DNA from: Gluconacetobacter tumulisoli
GTDB taxonomy: Bacteria > Pseudomonadota > Alphaproteobacteria > Acetobacterales > Acetobacteraceae
Assembly (NCBI RefSeq): GCF_014174155.1
Contig: NZ_JABEQM010000015.1
Span: 1-64,000, forward strand
Direction of reading: 5' to 3'
Length of the DNA: 64,000 nt
The number at the start of each line of letters is the position of its first letter. Position 1 is the stretch's first letter. The translations under genes and the position numbers were made by a program. Under the pieces are notes generated by a model, which had not been told where the DNA came from, made no database searches, and saw only the letters and a program-made list of their open reading frames with translations. Shown one piece after another: positions 58,293-64,000 of the stretch.

Positions 58293-59174
58293 ATGATCCG
58301 CCCCCCCGCTGGCACGGCGCGCCTCCACTGGATCGGCGTCGCATGGGACCTGGTCCGGAAGACGGTGAGCGGCTTCATCGCCGACGAGGGGCTGAGCCGT
58401 GGCGCGGCCATCGCGTTCTATACGATCTTTTCGATCGTCCCCATCATGGCGATCATCATGGATATCGTCGGGGTCGTCTATGGTCCCGATACGACACAGG
58501 GTGCCGTTGCCGACCAGCTGCGTGGCCTGATCGGCCAGGAAAATGCCGACGCCGTGCAGGCGATGATCGCCGCCGCGCATCGGCGTCCCGCCGGCCTGAT
58601 GGCACGGGTGGTCAGCGTGGTCATGTTGCTGATCACCGCGACCGGCGTGTTCGGGGAAATGCAGACGGCCCTGAACGTGATCTGGAAGGCCGGCTCCCCG
58701 CTGGAAGATCTGTCCGCACGCCGCCTGCTGCACCAGCGCGTCGCCAGCCTGGGACTCGTCGGTGCCCTGGCCTTCGTGCTGATGGTGTCACTGACGTTGA
58801 ACGCGGCCGTCAGCGCCGTCATGAAACGCATTGAATGGATCGTTGCGGACATTGCCATCCTCGTGCAGATCCTGAACCTGATCCTGACCTTCGGGCTGGT
58901 CACGCTTCTGTTCGCGGCCATCTACAAGATCCTGCCCGATACGCCGATCGCCTGGCGCGATGTCTGGACCGGCGCGATCGCGACCGCGGCGATGTTCATG
59001 GTGGGCGAAGCGCTGATCGGGTTCTACATCAGCCATGCCGTCTCCGCGGCGTCCTACGGCGCGGCCGGGGCACTGATCGTCGTGATCCTGTGGGTCTATT
59101 ATTCCGCGCAGATCTTCCTTATCGGCGCGGAATTCACGCGGGCGTTTGCCGCGCGCCGCAAAACCGCGGCGTGA
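58293..59174 (+). CDS. YihY/UPF0761 family membrane protein
   Basis: The 293-residue protein has six membrane segments. LSRGAAIAFYTIFSIVPIMAI (split 38-48 and 49-58) and AASYGAAGALIVVILWVYYSA are the family hallmarks. Members were once wrongly called ribonuclease BN; their role is unclear and may be transport. GAGG lies ten bases before ATG 58293. It stands alone on the plus strand. Confidence 0.88.
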   Translation: MIRPPAGTARLHWIGVAWDLVRKTVSGFIADEGLSRGAAIAFYTIFSIVPIMAIIMDIVGVVYGPDTTQGAVADQLRGLIGQENADAVQAMIAAAHRRPAGLMARVVSVVMLLITATGVFGEMQTALNVIWKAGSPLEDLSARRLLHQRVASLGLVGALAFVLMVSLTLNAAVSAVMKRIEWIVADIAILVQILNLILTFGLVTLLFAAIYKILPDTPIAWRDVWTGAIATAAMFMVGEALIGFYISHAVSAASYGAAGALIVVILWVYYSAQIFLIGAEFTRAFAARRKTAA

Positions 59175-59288
59175 CCCTTTCCGTCCTGGACGTGACCACC
59201 CACGGGCGGACGGCACGGCGCAACCAGCCACGACCCCGATGCGTTCGGACGTCCGTCATGCCGGAGGCCGGGAGGAGACGGTGCATTC

Positions 59289-59867
59289 ATGGCGGTTTCG
59301 GAGATCCTGATCCTGCGTCATGCGGAAAAGCCCGACAAGGAAAGGCAGGAAACCGGCCTTTCCCCCGAGGGGCTGACCGACGATCGCGCCCTGAACGCCC
59401 GGGGCTGGCAGCGTGCGGGCGCGCTCGCCCTGCTTCTGGGCCGGGACGGGCGGGTTCGCCCGGATCTGCCCAACCCGGAGAAAATCTACGCCTCCGCCCT
59501 CCGCGAAGGAGGAGGACACAGCCACCGGCCCCAGCAGACGGTGGGGCCGCTCGCGGCACGGCTGTCGCTGGAGGTGAAACTGGACTGGAGCCTGAACATG
59601 GAGGCGCCATTCGCCGAGGAACTGCGGCGCCATGCAGGCACGCAGCTGGTATGCTGGCAGCACGAGGGGATCGCGGCACTGGCGCGTGCCATTGTCGCCC
59701 CGCAGGTTCTTTCGGAAATTCCAGCCGGCTGGACCTGGCCGAAGGCACGTTTCGACGTGATCTGGTGCCTCCGCCGGCAGGCCGCCACAGGACCGTGGCA
59801 GTTCGCCCAATATTGCCAGCGGCTGCTGCCGGGCGACCCCGAAACGCCTCTGGAATTCGGTACCTGA
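59289..59867 (+). CDS. Histidine phosphatase superfamily protein
   Basis: The 192-residue protein starts with LILRHAEKP (catalytic Arg10-His11) and has a second His region in VCWQHEGI, fitting the histidine phosphatase (phosphoglycerate mutase-like) fold. Such proteins dephosphorylate small metabolites or proteins. It is followed by a 135-base gap to bfr, which converges. The substrate is unknown. Confidence 0.8.
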   Translation: MAVSEILILRHAEKPDKERQETGLSPEGLTDDRALNARGWQRAGALALLLGRDGRVRPDLPNPEKIYASALREGGGHSHRPQQTVGPLAARLSLEVKLDWSLNMEAPFAEELRRHAGTQLVCWQHEGIAALARAIVAPQVLSEIPAGWTWPKARFDVIWCLRRQAATGPWQFAQYCQRLLPGDPETPLEFGT

Positions 59868-60002
59868 CGGCAGACCCCCGATCCTCCGCCGCCCGTCCCC
59901 GCCTTCATCGGTGCGCAGTTGCGCCCAATGGCCGGGAGGAATCTGCGCGCGAGAACCTGAAGGGTCGCGTCGGTCCGAAAGCCTTCGCGCCCCCTGTGGA
60001 AA

Positions 60003-60491
60003 TCAGGTCTGATCGGGCGCGGGGGCCGAGTTCAGGTGGATATAGCGCTCGATCCCGACCAGCTTGATGAGGTCGAACTGACGGTCGAGGAAATCCTCAT
60101 GCTCTTCTTCGTTCTCAAGGATCTTCAGCAGAAGATCGCGCGATACGTAATCCCGCACGCTCTCGCAATACGCAATCCCTTCACGCAGGTCGACCAGCGC
60201 CTTTTCCTCGAGCTTGAGGTCGCATTCCAGGATCTCCTTGACATCCTGGCCGACCAGAATGGTGTTCAGGCGCTGCACGTTCGGTAGACCGCCCAGGTAG
60301 AGGATGCGCTCGATCAGCCAGTCGGCGTGGCGCATTTCCTCGATCGATTCCTCATATTCCTTCTTGCCCAGCAGGGTCACGCCCCAATGGTTCAGGGTGC
60401 GGGCATGCAGGAAATACTGGTTGATCGCGGTCAGCTCGTTCGTGAGCTGCGTGTTCAGGTGCTCGATGACCTTGGGGTCCTTGATGGGCAT
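60003..60491 (-). CDS. bfr: Bacterioferritin
   Basis: This 162-residue 24-mer iron store has ferroxidase ligands Glu19, Glu52, His55, Glu95, Glu128 and His131. The haem-ligand methionine Met53 (EEMRHADWLIERI) is present, so this is a haem-binding Bfr and not a ferritin. The upstream region carries a Fur-like site, fitting iron control. The last residues (SAPAPDQT) are a short flexible tail. Confidence 0.97.
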   Translation of the reverse strand: MPIKDPKVIEHLNTQLTNELTAINQYFLHARTLNHWGVTLLGKKEYEESIEEMRHADWLIERILYLGGLPNVQRLNTILVGQDVKEILECDLKLEEKALVDLREGIAYCESVRDYVSRDLLLKILENEEEHEDFLDRQFDLIKLVGIERYIHLNSAPAPDQT

Positions 60492-60591
60492 GGACGCTGC
60501 TTTCTTATCTCGTGGGAAGTCGTCACTCCGCTGTATCGCAGCACGCGATGCTTTGTAAATTCAAAAAACGCAGCAATATCAATGTTCTAAT

Positions 60592-60610
60592 ACACATGAT
60601 TATCAATCTC
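60592..60610 (-). promoter_or_regulatory. Fur-like site upstream of bfr
   Basis: Read on the minus strand, the 19 bases match the classical Fur consensus at 13 positions, with a perfect GATAATCAT centre. The site lies about 100 bases upstream of the bfr start, in the promoter zone. In alphaproteobacteria Irr may use related sites, so the regulator is not certain. Confidence 0.5.
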
Positions 60611-60788
60611 AACCCAAGGTTGGCACGTAATCCAGTGCTGTCAGGGGCATAGTCGACACCAGGGTGCGCCCGCTCTCCCGCGGATGAGGATTCTTTTCGC
60701 GCGGACACGTTGCCTGGGATCCTGGCGCCGCTCCGGCGCAAGGCGGTGTACTCGCCGTTTTGTCATGGGTGTCCTGCCATCTTTTTGA

Positions 60789-60809
60789 TGCAAATAAGAA
60801 TCTGTCGCA
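60789..60809 (+). promoter_or_regulatory. Fur-like site upstream of the unknown gene
   Basis: TGCAAATAAGAAT begins a 21-base stretch resembling the GCAAATGAGAAT half of Fur boxes at iron-uptake genes. It lies between a TTGATG and a TATAAG element, so a bound repressor would block the gene starting at 60867. The right half is poorly conserved. Confidence 0.4.
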
Positions 60810-60866
60810 TATAAGATCAGACGACGACAGACAAGGGAGCCGGCACGGCAGTGCCCGGAAATAGCC

Positions 60867-61361
60867 ATGACCCATCAGGCAACATCCATGAACGGTCTTT
60901 CACCCAGCGAACGCCTTGCGCTTCGTGCGATGCGTCATTTCATGACCAACCCACCCCGGACAGACACATCGCCGGACGGCCCGATGACGCGTCTGTCGCT
61001 GTCCTGGCTTTCGGAGGATTATCCGCATCTGGCGAAAACGCTTGCCGATGCCGCCGGGCAGATGCCGCCCGGAGCCCGGGGCCCGTCCGGAATCGGGCCA
61101 TTCCAGGCGCCTACGGTGGTCGAACATCATCTGCTGGATGCCGTCGAGGTTTCCCAGAACGGGCGGGTCACGGATCTCCGGCGGGCGCTGCGGCCTGTCT
61201 TCCCGGAAGGGGATATCCCCGATCGGGTGATGGCGGCGCTGGCCATGCTGGGGGCATGCCTTGCAGGCACCGGTTCCCTTCTGGGCGCCGGACGTCTGGC
61301 TGGCCGGACCGCCAATGGTGGCATGAACCGGTCACCGTTGCCGACTGGCTCCGCGAAGTGA
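60867..61361 (+). CDS. Unknown protein, possibly iron-regulated and frameshifted at its 3' end
   Basis: The 164-residue protein reads MTHQATSMNGLSPSERLA at its start and has a helical segment RLALRAMRHFMTNPP. No signal peptide, membrane segment or known motif is seen. Near the 3' end other frames look more protein-like: HALQAPVPFWAPDVWLAG in the third frame (from about 61256) and WHEPVTVADWLREVTDQ in the second (from about 61320), so frameshifts or sequence errors may have cut it. A Fur-like site lies upstream. It sits between bfr and a TonB receptor. Confidence 0.55.
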   Translation: MTHQATSMNGLSPSERLALRAMRHFMTNPPRTDTSPDGPMTRLSLSWLSEDYPHLAKTLADAAGQMPPGARGPSGIGPFQAPTVVEHHLLDAVEVSQNGRVTDLRRALRPVFPEGDIPDRVMAALAMLGACLAGTGSLLGAGRLAGRTANGGMNRSPLPTGSAK

Positions 61362-61802
61362 CGGATCAGGAGAGCGGCCCTTCTGGTGCCATCCCGTCAC
61401 ATTTTGCCGGCGTTCCCCCCATAAGGGCGATTTCCTGACACGCGAATTGCTGCCGGATGCCCAGGCCGCAGGATCAGGCGTTAAACGGATGTCATGCTGC
61501 GGCGCCGTTCCGGAGAAACAAAACCGTCACCTGCCGGGCATCGGGCCCGGGCAGGATTTACGGCCCAGCCTGTCCGAAGATCTGACGCCGATCGCGAACC
61601 AGACTGCCGGCCCGTCTTGCGCAGGCGTTCCAGCGCATCGGATCGGCAAGGATTTGGGCGGGTATTATCTTTACGCCGCGTTCACAAACCGTTTTCCTGA
61701 GGGGAGAGGAATTCCTTCCCTTTCTTCATCCCTCGTCCGCGACGAAGCGCATCCGTCACGGAACAGATCGCGCCGGCAGGGCCGCCGCGATCTGTCCGAA
61801 CG
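61362..61802. other. Gap between unknown gene and TonB receptor, with hairpin
   Basis: This 441-base stretch has no recognised gene; ORFs within it show no start signal. The hairpin CAGATCGCG (61764-61772)/CGCGATCTG (61786-61794) lies just after the receptor stop (minus strand) and may end its transcript, though no T-run follows. Confidence 0.5.
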
Positions 61803-64000
61803 TTAGAAGCGGCCGGTCAGGGTCACGAAGAACTGCCGCGGCGCGACAGGATAGGCGGTATATTGCTTTGACGCGTTCGTCGCCAGGATCGTATCCGCGC
61901 CGCGCGTGTTCGTCAGATTGGTGATATTGAACTGGATGCTGCTTTCCTTCAGGACCGGCAGGGCATGAGAGGTATAGCCGCTGCTGAAGCTGAACAGCGC
62001 CATCGGGGGCACCGACAGATCGTTCAGATAGGTCGCATAGCGCTTGCCGATATAATCGCCGGTCAACTGGGCAAAGAAGCCGTTATTGTTATAGGCGAAA
62101 ATGAACTTGTTCATCCAGTCCGGCACCGCCACGACGTTCTTGCCGGCGGTCGCGACGCTCGTGCTCCCCGACATATAATTGTTGTCGTAGACCGAATGGT
62201 TGTACGACACCGCGTCATAGAGCGAGAAATGGCGTCCGAACCGCAGGGTGAATTCCATGTCCGCCCCGTTCGTCGTCACGCCGCCGACGTTTTCCAGAAG
62301 CGACGCCGCCCCGGTCAGGCTGGTGATCTGCGGCGAGGAACTGACGGTCAGCAGGCGGTTCGAAAAATCGACGTGATAATAGGAGATCTGTCCGTCGATC
62401 GCCTGGATCGGGCCGAATGCCAGCGGATGGTTGAAACGCCAGCCGGTCTCATACGTCCAGGAGGTCTCGGGCTTTCCTTCGCGGCGGAATGCCTCGAACC
62501 CGGCCTGGCTGGGAATGCCCCACGGCGTGGCATAGCCGAAGCCCAGCGCCTGGAACCCCCGCATGTTTTTCTGGATGTTCGCGAACAGTTGGTCATGCGG
62601 GCCCAGATGCCAGGTTGCACCGAAATCGGGCAGGAAGGCATCGGTCGCATCGATCTGGCCGCCGGCCGCCGTGCTGGCCCCCGCCGGTGACAGCGAAGCC
62701 GCAAGGGCCGGAACCGTCAGCCTGCCGTTGGTATATTGCAGGCTGGATTTGAACCCGGCCTGCAGCACGACACCAGGCAGAACATGCCACTGGTCCTGGA
62801 TATGGGTCTGGAAGGTGTTGGTGTAGAAATCATTGGCAAACTGGTTGATCAGCGGATCGGTCGGCCGGGTATAGGGCGACAGCGGATCGGTGGCCGAAAA
62901 CGGATACCAGCGGCGTTCGAACGTGTTCACGTTACGCTCGTACCAACCGCCGATCTCGATCGTGTGCGCGCCGATCTTGTAATCCAGCGCCGATGTCAGC
63001 CCGACGCGATTGATGGAATATTCCGTGGTGCGGTTGGTGAAGCCCGAGCCGCCGAACAGCTGGACGATATTCTGCCCCGGGTAATAGGCCTGGAGGATCT
63101 TCGAAATGCCCGACGCATTCACCGGCGTGGTGACGACGCCCGCCGAGGCATCATGGTGCCCGTACACCGTGTTCGTCCACGTGAGCGCGTCGGAAAAATG
63201 ATGCTCGTCGCGGATATAGCCGATGAAATCCTGGCGGATCGCGGTACTGGCGTAATCGCGGAAATTCAGCCCGGCGGCGGCCGGCGGCGTGCCACTTTTG
63301 TCCAGGTACGCCATCGCCTGGGTCAGGTCGGGATAGAATGACGGCCGGGTATAGACGTCGGATGGGAACACGACGGCGTCTTCGTTACCTTCCGCCTTGT
63401 CCATCCAGTCGAAATAGGTGGTGATGCGATCGGTGGCGCCGTCATGGACGAACTTGACGTTGACCTGCTTGCCGCCCTGATGCTCGTGATAGTCCCACGC
63501 CCGTGCATCCTGTCGCAGGAAGCTGATATAGGCGCTGTTGTTATTGCCGAACGTACCCGTATCGAAGCGGCCGAATGTCCGGAATGCCGCATAGCTGCCG
63601 AAGGATTGCGAGATGCGTCCGCCGCGCGTGGCCGTCGGGTCGGACGAGACGGTCTGGATCGTGCCGCCCAGGTTGCTGCTGGATGCCGTGCCCAGGTCAC
63701 CCGCGCCGGACGACAGCGAAACGCGCGCCACGTTCTCGCTGCTGACGGTGCGCTGCGGAGACAGGCCGTTATAATTGTTATAGGTCTGGTCGCCCAGCGG
63801 AATGCCATCCATGGTGAAGCCCAGCTGGCTTTGTGCAAAACCATGGATATAGATCGCGGCGTTCTGCTCGGTCGCGCCCCAGGGGTCTGCCGTGGTGTAG
63901 ACCACGCCCGGCAGGACCTCCAGCGCCTGCAGCGGCGACATGCCGGGCAGCAACCGCTGGATCTGCTTTTCGCCGACCGTGATTTCGGAGCGGACCCGCC
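61803..64000 (-). CDS. TonB-dependent outer-membrane receptor (partial, N-terminus off window)
   Basis: The frame runs open to the window edge, so at least 731 residues are present and the signal peptide is missing. The plug domain comes first (VGEKQIQRLLPGMSPLQALEVLPGV; YIHGFAQSQLGFTMDGIPLGDQ), then a 22-strand type barrel ending in ...FFVTLTGRF with terminal Phe. Such receptors import iron complexes, vitamins or sugars using TonB. Nearby bfr suggests iron, but the ligand is unknown. The upstream start is not seen. Confidence 0.92.
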   Translation of the reverse strand, partial: RVRSEITVGEKQIQRLLPGMSPLQALEVLPGVVYTTADPWGATEQNAAIYIHGFAQSQLGFTMDGIPLGDQTYNNYNGLSPQRTVSSENVARVSLSSGAGDLGTASSSNLGGTIQTVSSDPTATRGGRISQSFGSYAAFRTFGRFDTGTFGNNNSAYISFLRQDARAWDYHEHQGGKQVNVKFVHDGATDRITTYFDWMDKAEGNEDAVVFPSDVYTRPSFYPDLTQAMAYLDKSGTPPAAAGLNFRDYASTAIRQDFIGYIRDEHHFSDALTWTNTVYGHHDASAGVVTTPVNASGISKILQAYYPGQNIVQLFGGSGFTNRTTEYSINRVGLTSALDYKIGAHTIEIGGWYERNVNTFERRWYPFSATDPLSPYTRPTDPLINQFANDFYTNTFQTHIQDQWHVLPGVVLQAGFKSSLQYTNGRLTVPALAASLSPAGASTAAGGQIDATDAFLPDFGATWHLGPHDQLFANIQKNMRGFQALGFGYATPWGIPSQAGFEAFRREGKPETSWTYETGWRFNHPLAFGPIQAIDGQISYYHVDFSNRLLTVSSSPQITSLTGAASLLENVGGVTTNGADMEFTLRFGRHFSLYDAVSYNHSVYDNNYMSGSTSVATAGKNVVAVPDWMNKFIFAYNNNGFFAQLTGDYIGKRYATYLNDLSVPPMALFSFSSGYTSHALPVLKESSIQFNITNLTNTRGADTILATNASKQYTAYPVAPRQFFVTLTGRF

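Larger units (their letters stand above)
60492..60866. other. Divergent regulatory gap, bfr to unknown gene
   Basis: The 375 bases upstream of bfr and of the unknown gene at 60867 hold no gene. They are A/T-rich compared with the rest (around 60550-60610 and 60775-60830) and contain two Fur-like sites, listed below. This is one of the few low-GC regions in the window. Confidence 0.6.

Noticed and set aside
61447-61806. 119-codon plus-strand ORF before the TonB receptor
   Set aside because: No ribosome-binding site, mixed composition, and it runs into the receptor's 3' end on the opposite strand.

Overview
The window reads as ordinary chromosomal DNA of a high-GC alphaproteobacterium, most probably a member of the Acetobacteraceae close to Gluconacetobacter. 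This is an inference from gene content: a BamF-type lipoprotein behind lspA, short-form hisG, the cluster murA-hisG-hisD-infA-maf-rnase-yacG, an endonuclease-type MutL, and GC-rich palindromes between genes. About 63 protein genes and one tRNA gene are supported. There is no rRNA, CRISPR array, insertion sequence, integrase or prophage gene.

Region 1 (1-11.7 kb) opens with the last codons of glutamine synthetase and its terminator. It then holds a CLC-type anion transporter with CBS domains, a quinone oxidoreductase with an alpha/beta hydrolase, a 3-methyladenine DNA glycosylase, a TonB-like protein followed by AMP nucleosidase and an acyl-CoA thioesterase, a NuoM standing outside any complex I operon, and a large porin. 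Region 2 (11.7-23.7 kb) is mostly on the minus strand: ileS-lspA-bamF, then mutL after a terminator; a plus-strand MFS exporter with a palindromic operator over its -10; and a long collinear run recX, CHAP lipoprotein, tatA, mtnB, mtnD, mtnC, ribF that carries part of the methionine salvage pathway. Region 3 (23.9-38.3 kb) is mainly plus strand: argD-argF and a coupled small gene, then hslO (Hsp33) and a proline-rich lipoprotein, with dsbD (minus strand) divergent from hrpB. An envelope-quality block follows: HtrA protease, OmpR-type regulator, histidine kinase, a small exported protein and a SIMPL-domain protein.

Region 4 (38.4-44.6 kb, minus strand) has a DNA photolyase, infC, thrS, a family 9 glycosyltransferase and a secreted TPR protein. 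Region 5 (44.7-53.1 kb, plus strand) has a family 4 glycosyltransferase, two small proteins, dcd, murA, hisG, hisD, infA, maf, a minimal RNase E/G, yacG and tRNA-Phe(GAA). Region 6 (53.3-64 kb) is more loosely packed: two membrane proteins (one TerC), a double VOC protein, a divergent LysR/LysE exporter pair, ung, a YihY-type membrane protein, a histidine phosphatase, bacterioferritin and a partial TonB-dependent receptor. Two Fur-like sites lie in the bfr upstream region, one of them in front of an unknown gene whose 3' end may be frameshifted.

I do not see a clearly new multi-gene system. The best leads are the HtrA/two-component/SIMPL block, the orphan NuoM, the iron-linked unknown gene at 60.9 kb, the stripped-down RNase E/G, and a few coupled small proteins of unknown role.
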